This document shows positions 34,279 to 44,422 of a DNA stretch of 64,000 bases, one piece after another. This DNA comes from Pseudomonas mohnii (GTDB lineage: Bacteria; Pseudomonadota; Gammaproteobacteria; Pseudomonadales; Pseudomonadaceae). Every line of letters starts with the position of its first letter. Position 1 is the first letter of the stretch. A model generated the notes under the pieces. The model did not search any database. It was not told where the DNA came from and saw only the letters and a list, made by a program, of their open reading frames with translations. Where the stretch lies: NCBI RefSeq assembly GCF_900105115.1, contig NZ_FNRV01000002.1, positions 1 through 64,000 on the forward strand, given 5' to 3'. The position numbers and the translations under genes were made by a program.

Positions 34279-34815
34279 TTACTTCAAGTCAAATTGACCG
34301 ACCATCCCCGACTGGTAATGACCTGGCACGTTGCAGGCAAATTGAAGTCCGGCGCTGTTGTTGAAGGTCCAGATCAACTCCTTGGTTGCTCCTGGCTCGA
34401 CCAGCACGCTGTTCGGGTCGTTATGTTCCATTCCGACCATCTTCATCCCTCCCATGCTGTGGCCCATGTTGCCCGTCATCTTCCCAGCACCGATGGGTGT
34501 AAGCGTTCCATTCTGGAACATGCTCGCCATTTCTTTTTGGTGCGCCGCATGAGCAGCGGCCTGACCGATATTGAACTCGTGCAGCAGCGCCCCTTTGTTG
34601 TGAAGTACAAAGCGAACTGTTTCACCGGGCTTTACGTCGATGTTTTTAGTTTTGAAGAAAATATCACCCATCTCCACATCAACCGTGCGAGTAACCTCAG
34701 AGGCGACTCCAGGCTGGCCAATATCCTCTTTCCCATGACCTGCGCTGGCCATCGCTGTAGCACCGAAGAGTAGGGTGATTGCCGCAATAACTGGGGTAAT
34801 AAGCTTATTTTTCAT
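34279..34815 (-). CDS. Periplasmic cupredoxin-like copper-binding protein
   Basis: The 178-residue protein has a signal peptide (PVIAAITLLFGATAMASA) and a single cupredoxin domain. Likely type 1 copper ligands are His in LLHEFNIG, Cys in QFACNVPGHY, His in the same block and Met in QSGMVGQF. A Met-rich insert (MTGNMGHSMGGMKMVGMEHN) could bind more copper. ATG 34815 follows GAGGTCACC. A cop box lies 74 bp upstream. It probably carries or buffers copper in the periplasm beside CopA. Confidence 0.88.
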   Translation of the reverse strand: MKNKLITPVIAAITLLFGATAMASAGHGKEDIGQPGVASEVTRTVDVEMGDIFFKTKNIDVKPGETVRFVLHNKGALLHEFNIGQAAAHAAHQKEMASMFQNGTLTPIGAGKMTGNMGHSMGGMKMVGMEHNDPNSVLVEPGATKELIWTFNNSAGLQFACNVPGHYQSGMVGQFDLK

Positions 34816-34888
34816 GGTGACCTCGTGGGTTAAGAGCGAATCACTGGCTATGCTAAAGGGGCGGAGCTGCCACTTAACTGACCTGAAC

Positions 34889-34904
34889 ACTACATTTCTG
34901 TAAG
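34889..34904 (-). promoter_or_regulatory. Cop box upstream of the cupredoxin gene
   Basis: ACTACATTTCTGTAAG, two mismatches to the window consensus, in the same orientation relative to the gene as the copA site. Confidence 0.75.
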
Positions 34905-34981
34905 TTTTCAAAAGAAAACGCGGCGCCCGAATGACGCCGTGTTTAGAGGACCGGTTCAAAAAACCAATGAGACCTGGTTGG

Positions 34982-35335
34982 TCACTGATGGTTTTCAGAA
35001 AGCATCAGTTTGTGCTCGCGCTGCATTTGGCTCAAAACGTCATCAACCATAGCATCGTGTTTTTCCATCCAGGCGAGGTGCTGCTGAGGTGACATTGATG
35101 CGTTTGGGTGATCTTGATGGAGCTGGCTCATGATTTCGCCCAGCATTTTCATATGCTCGGCCATGTGTACATGGCGCTGTCCTTCAGGGGCTTTTTCAGC
35201 TTGTACCAAGGTTGCTTCTGCTTTGTCGCGCAGGCTCTCCATACGCTCCGCGATCCGGTCTGCGCCACCTTCAGCCAACGCAGAAGCCGAGACGAGTATC
35301 GAGCTCACAAAGAAAAGGACTTTTAGGCGATTCAT
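34982..35335 (-). CDS. PtrA-like periplasmic protein, longer form
   Basis: The 117-residue protein has a signal peptide (VLFFVSSILVSASALAEGGA), the PtrA-type motif EGGADRIAERMESLRD, and a helical Met/His-rich extension (HVHMAEHMKMLGEIMSQLHQ) resembling CpxP/CnrX-like helical metal sensors. ATG 35335 follows AAGGAG. A cop box lies 127 bp upstream and is shared with copR. It may bind copper and influence CopS, but this is inference. Confidence 0.75.
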   Translation of the reverse strand: MNRLKVLFFVSSILVSASALAEGGADRIAERMESLRDKAEATLVQAEKAPEGQRHVHMAEHMKMLGEIMSQLHQDHPNASMSPQQHLAWMEKHDAMVDDVLSQMQREHKLMLSENHQ

Positions 35336-35461
35336 AGGACAGCTCCTTATGGATTTATTTTCCGGCTCCCTTAGGTTTCATGCTGAAGAGTCGGTCGAGC
35401 ACCAAGAAGTACTCATGTTTGAACCCTAGACAGCGCTCGCTGACAACTACCTGAAGCCAAT

Positions 35462-35477
35462 ATTACTTTTCTGTCAG
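35462..35477. promoter_or_regulatory. Cop box between the PtrA-like gene and copR
   Basis: ATTACTTTTCTGTCAG, one mismatch to consensus. It lies between divergent genes, so CopR may control both the PtrA-like protein and its own operon from this site. Confidence 0.78.
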
Positions 35478-35540
35478 TTGCTGGTTGGCAGAAGCATTTC
35501 GTTGCAGACTCAGCCTCACAATTATTTGAGAGCCACCCCC

Positions 35541-36230
35541 ATGAGACTTCTGGTTGCGGAAGACGAACCCAAAATAGGTATCTATTTGCAGCAAGGACTC
35601 ACTGAGGCGGGGTTCAATGTTGATCGCTTTACCAATGGCCAAGACGCGCTTCAGCACGCTTTGAGCGAGGCGTATGACCTGCTGATTCTCGATGTGATGA
35701 TGCCTGGGCTGGACGGATGGGAAGTACTTCAGAAGGTGCGAGCATCCGGAAAAAATGTCCCCGTGCTTTTTCTCACGGCGCGAGACCGCGTTGAGGATCG
35801 CGTCAAAGGACTTGAGCTGGGGGCAGACGATTACCTTATAAAACCCTTCGCATTTTCTGAATTGCTGGCCCGCGTCAGAACGCTGCTGCGAAGAGGGAGC
35901 ACAGCCCCCTCCCAAACCCACATGAAATTGGCGGATCTTGAGGTTGACCTGCTCAAGCGCAGGGTTGTCCGTGGAGGCAAACGTATAGATCTCACAGCCA
36001 AAGAGTTTGCGTTACTCGAATTGCTGCTCCGTCGTCGAGGCGAGGTTCTCCCCAAGTCACTTATTGCTTCCCAAGTTTGGGATATGAACTTCGACAGCGA
36101 TACCAACGTCATCGAGGTCGCGGTCAGGAGGCTCAGAGCGAAGATTGATGATGATTTTGAGGTCAAGCTGATCCACACCTCTCGGGGGATGGGTTACATG
36201 TTGGACGCACCGGACTCGGGGTCGGAATGA
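35541..36230 (+). CDS. copR: Copper response regulator CopR (OmpR family)
   Basis: The 229-residue protein has a receiver domain with acidic pair E7-D8, phospho-acceptor D51 ([13 protein letters not shown]), the Thr in FLTARD and K in IKPF, then a winged-helix DNA-binding domain ([37 protein letters not shown]). It should bind the cop boxes of the window. ATG 35541 starts the canonical [11 protein letters not shown]. The stop overlaps the copS start by 4 bp. Confidence 0.96.
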   Translation: MRLLVAEDEPKIGIYLQQGLTEAGFNVDRFTNGQDALQHALSEAYDLLILDVMMPGLDGWEVLQKVRASGKNVPVLFLTARDRVEDRVKGLELGADDYLIKPFAFSELLARVRTLLRRGSTAPSQTHMKLADLEVDLLKRRVVRGGKRIDLTAKEFALLELLLRRRGEVLPKSLIASQVWDMNFDSDTNVIEVAVRRLRAKIDDDFEVKLIHTSRGMGYMLDAPDSGSE

Positions 36231-37615
36231 AGCGAATGTCACTGACTACCCGCATGAGCCTGATGTTCATGCTTGCTGTAACAGCTGTGCTCACCGTCGC
36301 CGGACTCAGTTTTAACAACCTTAGCCGGCATCACTTCAAGATGCTGGATCAGCAGGCGCTGAACGAAAAGCTTCACTCGACGCAAAGAATTTTGACTGGG
36401 TTGAATAGCATTGATCAGTTCAGTGATGTTAAGCCCGAGCTGGAGGCGCTGCTTGGTGCTCATCGTGATTTGACAGCACTTATCATCGATGGTGACGGCA
36501 AGCTCCTGTTTGCTGATCCTGGTCCGATCGTAGTGCCGGAAGACTACCGAACAATCACAAACAGCAATGTCTGGGAGTGGCGAGATGAGGAGCAGGTATT
36601 TCGAGGAGTGACGGCACAAGCCATTGTGACAGGGCAAGACAAGCCATTGACCGTGATGTTGATCTTTGATGTTACTCAACATATGGCTTTCTTCGAGACG
36701 CTTGAACGCTGGTTTTGGATAGGGCTGGTGATCAGCGCGCTGGTCAGTGCTGCACTGGGCTGGATGGTCGCGAGTAGTGGCCTACGGCCTATCCGCCTAG
36801 TTACTCAGGTCGCGGCTTCAATGTCAGCTAAATCACTCAAAGAGCGTATTCCGTTAGGTCCCGTTCCTAAAGAGCTCCAGCAGATGGTGTTGTCGTTCAA
36901 CGCAATGTTATCCAGATTGGACGATGCGTTTGTTCGTTTATCGAACTTCTCTGCGGACATTGCTCACGAATTACGAACGCCGGTCAGTAATTTGATGACT
37001 CACACTGAAGTGGTTTTATCTAGAAAAAGGAATATTGAGGACTACGAAGATAATCTGTACTCAAATCTTGATGATTTAAAACGTATGGGCCGGATGATTG
37101 ATGACATGCTTTTTCTGGCGAAATCAGACAACGGTCTGATTACACATGAAAACAAACCGATAGACCTGGTAGCGGTAGTAGAGAAATTACTCGAATACTA
37201 CCGCTTGCTTGCTGATGAGCGAGGGATCGACCTCAAAGTCACAGGGAGGGGGAGCGTCCGAGGTGACGTCCTTATGCTCGACAGGGCCATCTCTAATCTG
37301 CTCTCAAATGCACTCCGGTACACCCCCGAAGGGGAGTGTATTAGTGTCGATATCCGGCAGAAAGGAACTTCAATATCGGTCTCCGTGGAGAACCCTGGAA
37401 AGCCAATCGCGCCTGAGCATCTTGAAAAGTTGTTCGATCGTTTTTATCGCGTGGACCCGGCTCGCAGAGAAGGGAGCCCAAGCAATGCAGGGCTAGGTTT
37501 GTCGATCACTCGATCAATCATAGAAGCGCATGACGGCAAGATTTGGTGTACGTCATCAAGCGGAAAAACAGCCTTTCATATTGAACTCCCTTGTGCGGAT
37601 GAAAAAAAGGCGTAA
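36227..37615 (+). CDS. copS: Copper sensor histidine kinase CopS
   Basis: The 462-residue kinase has one membrane segment near residue 12 and another near 160, flanking a periplasmic sensor domain of about 130 residues. It continues with HAMP, H box [16 protein letters not shown] (phospho-His near 246), N box [13 protein letters not shown] and G boxes NPGKPI and [12 protein letters not shown]. The overlap with copR shows a single operon. It senses periplasmic copper and phosphorylates CopR. Confidence 0.95.
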   Translation: MKRMSLTTRMSLMFMLAVTAVLTVAGLSFNNLSRHHFKMLDQQALNEKLHSTQRILTGLNSIDQFSDVKPELEALLGAHRDLTALIIDGDGKLLFADPGPIVVPEDYRTITNSNVWEWRDEEQVFRGVTAQAIVTGQDKPLTVMLIFDVTQHMAFFETLERWFWIGLVISALVSAALGWMVASSGLRPIRLVTQVAASMSAKSLKERIPLGPVPKELQQMVLSFNAMLSRLDDAFVRLSNFSADIAHELRTPVSNLMTHTEVVLSRKRNIEDYEDNLYSNLDDLKRMGRMIDDMLFLAKSDNGLITHENKPIDLVAVVEKLLEYYRLLADERGIDLKVTGRGSVRGDVLMLDRAISNLLSNALRYTPEGECISVDIRQKGTSISVSVENPGKPIAPEHLEKLFDRFYRVDPARREGSPSNAGLGLSITRSIIEAHDGKIWCTSSSGKTAFHIELPCADEKKA

Positions 37616-37974
37616 GGCCCGTTGCTCATATATATATAGCAGCATGTGGTTAGCTCAAAGGGAACGTTCGTGGATGACGGAAACCTCTTGGCGCGTCGCA
37701 AAGGGAGTCACGTATTCGGCCCTGTATACGCGCTTATCAGTGTCCAAAATCCCACCTCAAGCTGACTGAAATGTAATCGAATAGTTTGCGTTCATGTGGC
37801 ATCGTGTACTCGCACTGTGACGTTAGAGTTCTTGTGATTTCTTCCTGTCCAGCCCGCCCTAGGACACGGAATCTGCTAGGTATTCGCCAGTGGCTTTAAC
37901 AAGCGTCAAAAAGTAAAAACTAGATATTCCCTAAAAAACCTAGAACCAACAGCTCTTGCTGTGAGGAGTCTTGC
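37616..37974. promoter_or_regulatory. copCD upstream region
   Basis: The 359-bp gap lacks a recognisable gene. It holds a short AT repeat at about 37629 and the copC cop box at 37762-37777, about 200 bp before copC. GAGGAG lies 6 bases before the copC ATG. Confidence 0.6.
37762..37777 (+). promoter_or_regulatory. Cop box upstream of copC
   Basis: CTGACTGAAATGTAAT, the reverse complement of ATTACATTTCAGTCAG, one mismatch to consensus. The orientation relative to copC is the same as at the other targets. Confidence 0.78.
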
Positions 37975-38358
37975 ATGTCATTCCTTAAAACTACCACCGT
38001 AGCTGTTGCGCTGACTGCGGGTTTGCTTCTGAGTGCAGTTGCTCAGGCGCATCCAAAGCTGGTTTCTTCTACTCCCGCTGAAGGGTCGGATGCGGCGGCT
38101 CCTTCTAAAATTGAACTGCACTTTTCTGAGAATCTAACGACTCAGTTCTCTGGTGCCAAACTGATCATGACCGATATGCCTGGCATGCCGAACTCTCCTA
38201 TGGGCGTAAAAGCCGGCGTTGCAGGTGGCAGTGATCCGAAGACGATGGTTATCACGCCCGCATCGCCATTGACCACGGGTACTTATAAAGTCGAATGGCG
38301 TGCCGTCTCCTCGGACACTCACCCGATTACCGGTAACTTTTCCTTCAAAGTGAAATGA
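37975..38358 (+). CDS. copC: Periplasmic copper-binding protein CopC
   Basis: The 127-residue protein has a signal peptide ending AQAHP, with the His that becomes residue 1 of mature CopC (Cu(II) site). The Ig-like domain contains LHFSENLTTQFSGAKLIMTD and the Met-containing loop MTDMPGMPNSPMG for Cu(I). The C-terminal SSDTHPITGNFSFKV is the standard CopC end. It is followed by copD after 3 bp. It binds periplasmic copper and partners CopD. Confidence 0.96.
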   Translation: MSFLKTTTVAVALTAGLLLSAVAQAHPKLVSSTPAEGSDAAAPSKIELHFSENLTTQFSGAKLIMTDMPGMPNSPMGVKAGVAGGSDPKTMVITPASPLTTGTYKVEWRAVSSDTHPITGNFSFKVK

Positions 38359-38361
38359 TTC

Positions 38362-39300
38362 ATGAGCGACTCAATAAATATCGCTGTTCGCTTTGCCCTT
38401 TATTTCGATCTTATGCTCTTATTTGGACTGGCAATTTTCGGTCTTTATAGCCTGAGGGGTAAAGAAAGAGTATCGGGAGCGGTTTTGAATTTTGAGTCGC
38501 TTCTTTACGGTACATCTGTTGTAGGTGTAGCTCTGTCCCTTGCAGCCATGCTGTTGCTTGCGAAAGCAATGAGTGGCGTATCGGGCTTTATGGAGCTACA
38601 TCACCATATTTTTCAAATGGTTCTCATGGGGACTGACGTCGGTTTGACCTGGATGGTCCGAATAGGGGCGTTGGTGACGGCAATTATTGGCGTTTCCCTG
38701 AACAAGCGCTTTCCAACACTGAGTCTTTGGATTGTCACTGTCTGTGGCGCGATTGCGCTAGCGACGCTGGCATGGACGGGGCACGGAGCAATGGACGAGG
38801 GAAGCCGTCGCTACTGGCACTTTATTAGCGACATCTTCCATCTTTTGGCCGCAGGCGGTTGGTTGGGTGCGCTAGCGGCATTTGCCCTGCTGCTGCGTTT
38901 GAAATCACTGAAAGGTGAGCGAGAAGCACGAATTCTTGCTCGGGTACTGACAGGGTTTGAATCGGCCGGCGCGGTGATTGTAGTGATCATCAGCATTACG
39001 GGAGTGGCGAACTACCTATTTATCGTTGGGCCAAATCTCGATGAGGTGATGCTCAGCACTTATGGCGAGTTGCTATTTTTGAAGGTCCTGCTCTTTGCCG
39101 GGATGATCGTATTAGCGACGCTCAACCGTTTTCACCTAAGCCCGCTCTTGGAACGTTCTGTTCGAAATGGAGACTATGCTGTCGCGGTCAATGCCTTGCG
39201 CCGTAGCATGAAGCTCGAATTTTCAATGGCAGTCATCATTATTTGTCTCATAGCATGGTTAGGTACTTTAAGCCCAGTAATGGAAATGAGCGCCGCATAG
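38362..39300 (+). CDS. copD: Inner-membrane copper protein CopD
   Basis: The 312-residue protein has about eight membrane segments. Conserved signs are the His-containing [20 protein letters not shown] near residue 78, the segment [10 protein letters not shown] and [20 protein letters not shown] near residue 153. It is thought to move copper across the inner membrane with CopC. It is co-translated with copC. Confidence 0.93.
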   Translation: MSDSINIAVRFALYFDLMLLFGLAIFGLYSLRGKERVSGAVLNFESLLYGTSVVGVALSLAAMLLLAKAMSGVSGFMELHHHIFQMVLMGTDVGLTWMVRIGALVTAIIGVSLNKRFPTLSLWIVTVCGAIALATLAWTGHGAMDEGSRRYWHFISDIFHLLAAGGWLGALAAFALLLRLKSLKGEREARILARVLTGFESAGAVIVVIISITGVANYLFIVGPNLDEVMLSTYGELLFLKVLLFAGMIVLATLNRFHLSPLLERSVRNGDYAVAVNALRRSMKLEFSMAVIIICLIAWLGTLSPVMEMSAA

Positions 39301-39338
39301 CGGTTGGTGATAGCCGACAAAGGAGTCTCAAGGGTGAA

Positions 39339-39367
39339 TTGTAAGGGCCATTTGCACCGTCTACACT
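39339..39367 (+). promoter_or_regulatory. Sigma-70 promoter of the left cus copy, next to the start codon
   Basis: TTGTAA, exact 17-bp spacer, TACACT. The -10 box ends 7 bp before the ATG at 39375, so the transcript would have almost no leader. The same promoter is kept at 53416-53444 in the right copy. Confidence 0.6.
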
Positions 39368-39374
39368 CCAGCTC

Positions 39375-39716
39375 ATGAAACGCTACCTGCGGTTTTGCCT
39401 AATTTTCCTGATTAGCTTGGCGCTTCCCCTCAGCGGGATGGCGGGTGTTCAGGCATCGACTGAACCATGCCCGATGAAAACCATGGGCATGGCGATGATG
39501 GATGGTATGGGGCAAGACTGCTGCCACGACATGAAAAGTCCCACCGAGCATGGAAAACCCTGTAAGCCGGGCCAGGAATGCAAAACTGGCGGTATGCTGC
39601 AAGTCTCGATCATCAAGCCTCCTATCACCTTGTCCAGTCCTCTCGTTCTGCCCTTCTCCAGCCATTTCCCACTCGTACAAACCCCTTCAGGGGTATGGCG
39701 ACCGCCCCGTACTTGA
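39375..39716 (+). CDS. Small Cys/Met-rich exported protein, first gene of the left cus copy
   Basis: The 113-residue protein has a signal peptide (RFCLIFLISLALPLSGMAGV), then a Cys/Met/His-rich segment (CPMKTMGMAMM, DCCHDMKS, HGKPCKPGQECKTGGM) that could bind Cu, and a Pro-rich tail. It has a close paralog at 53067-53408. No Shine-Dalgarno is visible upstream. It resembles small regulatory or metal-binding proteins found before RND efflux operons, but I do not recognise a named family. It still looks intact although the operon behind it is broken. Confidence 0.72.
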   Translation: MKRYLRFCLIFLISLALPLSGMAGVQASTEPCPMKTMGMAMMDGMGQDCCHDMKSPTEHGKPCKPGQECKTGGMLQVSIIKPPITLSSPLVLPFSSHFPLVQTPSGVWRPPRT

Positions 39717-39815
39717 TTCCTGTACCACACTGAGCCTCATTCCGCTTTAGCGGGATGGCATATCTGCGCGCATGTCTTATGAAGCGCGCGGTGGATCATC
39801 ACAGGAATCGTGAAC

Positions 39816-41033
39816 ATGAACTTCAAGTGCTATTGCACAGGTTGGTCCCTTGTGGCCGGCCTGGCGGCAAGCGTACTGGCATTGCCGTGCCTCGCTGGCG
39901 TATTGACACTCGATGAAGCTTTGCGGCTGGCCGAAAACAATGCACCGTCGTTGACCGCACAAGACGCCAAAATTCAAGCAGCCACCAGCGCGGCCATTCC
40001 CGCTGGCGAACTACCAGATCCCAAGCTACTGCTGGGCGTCCAGAACTACCCCATTGGTGGTCCGGACAGATGGAGCATCGACCAGGACTTCATGACCATG
40101 CAAGTGGTCGGGATCAGGCAGGAGATGCCTAACAGCGACAAGCGCAAAGCACGTATCGAGGTCGCGGATGCGGCTGTTGATAGAGCGTCCGCCGAGCGTC
40201 GAGTGGCGCGTCTGAACGTCCGACAGTCCACGGCACTGGCCTGGATCAGTAGCTACTCGGTTGAGCGTAAAGATGTGATGTTCCAGGACTTCTATAAAGA
40301 AAACCGTCTTCTAAGCGATACCGTCCGGTCACAGATTGCGGGTGGCCGCGCTCAACCCGCCGATGCGGTCACACCTAAACAGGAAGCTGCTCAACTGGCC
40401 GAGCTGCAGGATGATTTAGTTCGCCAACGTGCGCAGGCCCGGGCTGCCCTCAAGCGCTGGATTGGCCCTGCCGCCAATGACAAACCGGTGGGCAGCTTGC
40501 CTGATTGGCCCATCGAAACCTCTGGTTACTCCCATAAGCTGCAACATCACCCCGAACTAGCTGCTTTTGTGCCGATGACCCGAGAAGCACAAGCCAAGAT
40601 TCGTGAAGCTAAGGCGGAAAAGCAATCTGACTGGAGCTGGGAATTCGACTATCAGCATCGCGGCCAACAGTTCGGTGATATGGTCAGCGTGCAGTTTTCA
40701 TGGGATCTCCCGCTGTTTCCTGACTCTCGGCAAAACCCCAAGATTGCGGCCAAGCACGCCGAACTAAACCAGCTTGAGGCTGAGCGCGAAGCCCTGTCAC
40801 GCGAGCATACCCAGCAACTAGAGGATGAACTGGCCGACTACGAGCGCCTCAATCGTTCAGTCAACCGTAATCAGGAAAGCTTGTTGCCGCTGGCTAAAGA
40901 AAAGGTCGAACTCACCATGGCCAGCTACCGCTCCGGCAAGGGTGATTTGAAATCGGTTGTGGCCGCCCGACGCGAACTCATCGAAGCCCGTCTCAAGCAG
41001 ATTGACGTTGAAGAGCAACGTGCTCTTACCTGA
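39816..41033 (+). pseudogene. Outer-membrane efflux factor (CusC/TolC family), 3'-truncated by deletion
   Basis: The frame from ATG 39816 gives 405 residues with signal peptide, LTLDEALRLAENNAPSLTAQ and the helical TolC-type body, closely matching the intact copy at 51711-52967. The last 12 residues are missing: after EEQRALT the sequence jumps into the RND pump gene (a TGA arises at the junction, 41031-41033). The barrel and helices are almost complete, so a product may be made, but its partners are deleted here. Confidence 0.88.
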
Positions 41034-43012
41034 AGACGCTCAATGACTTTCGCGCTATCCCACTCAAACTGGGCACCGGCGGTGTGCCGGTCACCCTGGG
41101 CGATGTTGCCACGATTCAGTTGGGGCCTGAGATGCGTCGAGGCATCACCGAACTGGATGGCGAAGGTGAGACTGTCGGCGGCGTGGTGATTCTGCGCAGC
41201 GGTAAGAATGCTCGTGAAACCATTGCGGCGGTCAAAACCAAACTCGACGAGCTGAAAAGCAGTTTGCCGGCCGGGGTAGAAATCGTCACCACCTACGACC
41301 GCAGCAAGTTGATTGATCGTGCCGTGGAAAACCTCAGCCACAAGCTGATCGAAGAGTTCATCGTCGTCGCGTTGGTCTGCGGGATCTTTCTCTGGCACCT
41401 GCGCTCATCCCTGGTAGCAATTATCTCCCTTCCAGTGGGGGTGTTGATTGCTTTCATCGTCATGCGCTACCAAGGCATCAATGCCAACATCATGTCCTTG
41501 GGCGGGATCGCCATCGCTATCGGCGCCATGGTCGACGCCGCAGTGGTGATGATCGAGAATGCCCACAAGAAGGTAGAGGCCTGGCACATGGCCCACCCAG
41601 GGGAGGAACTCAAGGGTGAGCATCACTGGCACGTGATGACCGAAACGGCTGCCGAGGTAGGACCTGCATTGTTCTTCTGTCTGCTGATCATCACCCTGTC
41701 GTTCATTCCGGTGTTCACGCTGGAGGCTCAGGAAGGACGTCTATTCGGTCCATTGGCGTTCACCAAAACCTACGCTATGGCCGCAGCGGCTGGACTGTCG
41801 GTAACTCTCGTACCGGTGCTGATGGGGTATTGGATTCGTGGACGAATTCCCAATGAGCAACAGAATCCGCTAAATCGCTGGCTGATCCGGATCTACGAGC
41901 CCGCTCTGGACGCCGTATTACGTCGACCCAAAGTAACACTGCTGGTTGCGTTGCTGGTCTTTGTCAGCGCGTTGTGGCCGATCTCTCGTCTGGGTGGTGA
42001 GTTTCTTCCCCCGCTGGACGAAGGGGACCTGCTCTATATGCCATCAGCTCTGCCGGGATTATCGGCTCAGAAGGCCGCGCAACTGCTTCAACAGACTGAC
42101 CGTCTGATAAAGACAGTTCCAGAGGTCGAACACGTATTCGGAAAAGCCGGCCGCGCTGAAACCGCGACTGACCCCGCACCTTTGGAAATGTTCGAAACCA
42201 CCATCCAATTCAAGCCGCACGAGCAATGGCGGCCAGGCATGACCCAGGAAAAACTCGTGGAGGAGCTGGACCGAGTGGTGCGTGTCCCAGGCTTGACCAA
42301 CATCTGGATACCGCCGATTCGTAACCGCATTGACATGCTGGCTACCGGTATCAAAAGCCCGATTGGTGTGAAAGTTGCCGGTACCAACCTGACGGAGATC
42401 GATGCCGTAACCCAAGCCGTCGAACGTGTAGCCAAGGACGTGCCAGGTGTCAGTTCAGCGTTGGCCGAACGACTGACCGGTGGCCGCTATATTGACGTGG
42501 ATATAGATCGTAACGCTGCGGCCCGCTATGGGTTAAATATTGCCGATGTGCAGTCGATCGTGGCCGGCGCAATAGGCGGTGAAAACGTCGGGGAGACGAT
42601 TGAAGGGCTGGCTCGTTTCCCGATCAACGTCCGTTACCCTCGCGAGTGGCGTGACTCACTCGGTGCCCTGGAGCAGTTGCCGATCTACACACCTTTGGGT
42701 AGTCAGATCACCCTTGGCACTGTGGCGAAGATCAAGGTCAGCGATGGTCCGCCTATGCTCAAGAGTGAGAACGCACGACCTTCAGGCTGGGTGTATATCG
42801 ACGTGCGTGGCCGGGACATTGCCTCAGTAGTCGCCGATCTTCGACGGATCGTCAGCGAGCAGGTTAAGTTGCAGCCCGGTATGAGCCTGAGCTACTCAGG
42901 ACAGTTCGAATTTCTCGAAAGGGCCAACGCACGACTCAAACTGGTGGTGCCTGCCACGCTGTTGATCATATTCGTGCTGCTCTACGGGGTTCGGGGAGCA
43001 ATGGAACAGTAA
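41030..43012 (+). pseudogene. RND metal efflux pump (CusA/CzcA family), truncated at both ends
   Basis: The frame begins at [12 protein letters not shown], about codon 236 of the intact pump at 47075-50233, and follows it at high identity to LLIIFVLLY at 42985. There it runs into foreign sequence (GVRGAMEQ, stop at 43010-43012). The first membrane segment and the last third of the pump are missing. It cannot form a working pump. Confidence 0.93.
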
Positions 43013-43247
43013 ACGCACTTAAGCCCAGTACCTGCCCGCAAACCAGCGCTCTGTCTGGGGAGTACGATAAAACCACCGTTTTATGAAACCGCTTTAACGA
43101 ACATCAGGAAGGACCGTAAACATCCGAAAAGCGGTTCGATAAACTCGTTTCGACAATCAGAGTTCTCCAATCAACAGTCACATACGAGTAAAGCGAACTC
43201 TAATTCGTGCTTACGTTGGTTTTCGGTTCCATTGCTCCCCAAACCCC
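42986..43247. repeat. 262-bp segment bounded by 22-bp inverted repeats
   Basis: The ends GGGGTTCGGGGAGCAATGGA (from 42986) and its inverted partner at 43226-43247 differ at one of 22 positions. The left end marks the exact base where homology to the intact RND gene stops. The interior has no gene. The right repeat overlaps what would be the first codons of tnsB. No target duplication is seen. It could be a miniature element or the result of inverted duplication of the tnsB start. Confidence 0.6.
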
Positions 43248-43261
43248 ATTAACGAGAACAG

Positions 43262-44116
43262 TCATGACATTTTCTCCTTCAACGATACTTGGACAGGGCT
43301 CGCGGAAACTTCGAAGTCAGGAACTAGACCAGTAAGATGGAGAGGAGTGTTAACCAAATCTATTTTCAGTATCTTGGTCCAAACCAGATGAAAGAAAATT
43401 GCTTGAGCGTCTATATAGGAAATTGACAGAAGGGATGCTATTTTTCTTAGACAGGTGGCCAAGGTCCACGAATATTCCCGGCTGTTCACTAGGCACTCAA
43501 TAAAATTCGAATGCAACGGCAGTTTCATTAAATCACGAGAGAGCTTCGAGTATCTCCTGATTAGTCCAATATTTTTTATCAAATCTCGTGTAAAAAACTC
43601 GTCTGTTACGATTTTCCAATCAACACCTTGGCTTTCCCAAAAGCGCTTTTCAATCTCAAGTTTCTCAAGCGTTCTTTTACTTCTGTTGCCAATTAAATCG
43701 GAACGATACTTCACCGTCCTAGCTACCGATTTGAAGTTTCCGCTCGGGTCTTTAACAGTTAACAGGAAGTCTGTTGTCATCACATAAGGCAGTGTTGTTC
43801 TAGGGTATCTTGGATAGCGTACAGCTATCGCCGACGCTATCGCTTGCGCACGCTCTGTGGGTAGTAAAGGGTATTGCTCTCGGATATCCACGACGTCTTC
43901 AGAAAATTCACACACAAGGAAGTACGAACGCTCGAGATCTGACAGTAGGTGATGAATTCTCTCGATCTTCACACCTTGAATCTTGTGCGAACGACCTATC
44001 GACGGGACATCTTGTACCCGCAGCCAAGGCACGTAGCTTGCCCCGGCGCCTTCGCCAAATCCATTTGCAATGTGCCGTTCAATGTCCTGCTGTGATGCAA
44101 ACTTACGACCTCGCAA
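43262..44116 (-). CDS. tnsA: Tn7-like transposase endonuclease subunit TnsA
   Basis: The 284-residue protein has the TnsA layout: YVPWLRVQDVPSIGRSHKIQ, HHLLSDLERSYFLVCEF, VVDIREQYPLLP, VMTTDFLLT and RTLEKLEIEKRFWESQGVDW. The residues corresponding to the nuclease site are E62, D116, K136 and E151 or E154, all in place. The start is TTG 44116 with GAGGAGG 6 bases upstream. TnsA makes the 5'-strand cuts with TnsB. An ATG that overlaps the stop (tnsB position) opens a frame of only 21 codons, so tnsB and the rest are lost. Confidence 0.87.
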   Translation of the reverse strand: MRGRKFASQQDIERHIANGFGEGAGASYVPWLRVQDVPSIGRSHKIQGVKIERIHHLLSDLERSYFLVCEFSEDVVDIREQYPLLPTERAQAIASAIAVRYPRYPRTTLPYVMTTDFLLTVKDPSGNFKSVARTVKYRSDLIGNRSKRTLEKLEIEKRFWESQGVDWKIVTDEFFTRDLIKNIGLIRRYSKLSRDLMKLPLHSNFIECLVNSREYSWTLATCLRKIASLLSISYIDAQAIFFHLVWTKILKIDLVNTPLHLTGLVPDFEVSASPVQVSLKEKMS

Positions 44117-44422
44117 CCCACGCCTCCTCAGTCGATGCGGACCGCTTCACCTCGCGTCGAGAAAAAGTCGTAGAAGGACACGACTGCCAAAGCGGCCGTA
44201 TTCAAAACATTTTCCAGACTACACCCGCTGAAAGTTGAAGCGATGAATCCAGACCAAAGGGAAAGCCTGGAAAGGAAAACCCCTGTAGATACGGGGGGTT
44301 GAGCCTTGTGTCAATCTATGTTCATCAGTGTCAAACTTTATTGTTTTGTGTCAATCTTTATTGTTCAAAACCACTGGGCCTGCTTGGTGATTACTTCAAA
44401 CGGTGATTGCGGGACCTTTCCC
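44117..44422. other. tnsA upstream region containing a Tn7-like end array
   Basis: These 306 bp hold the tnsA ribosome site, a short CCCC...GGGG hairpin-like segment at 44280-44300 and the three-unit repeat array listed separately. No gene was recognised. Confidence 0.5.
44306..44366 (+). repeat. Three direct repeats at exact 20-bp spacing (transposon-end-like, left array)
   Basis: GTGTCAATCTATGTT at 44308, GTGTCAAACTTTATTGTT at 44328 and GTGTCAATCTTTATTGTT at 44348. The 20-bp register and the inverted partners at 45356-45499 resemble closely packed TnsB binding sites at one end of Tn7-type elements. Confidence 0.7.

Noticed and set aside
37629..37642. Short ATATATAT run after copS as a phase-variable repeat
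   Set aside because: Too short and not placed at a recognisable promoter.
39816..43012. A novel fused outer-membrane/RND efflux protein
   Set aside because: The junction creates a stop codon (41031-41033) between the two parts, so no fusion protein is made; it is a deletion product.
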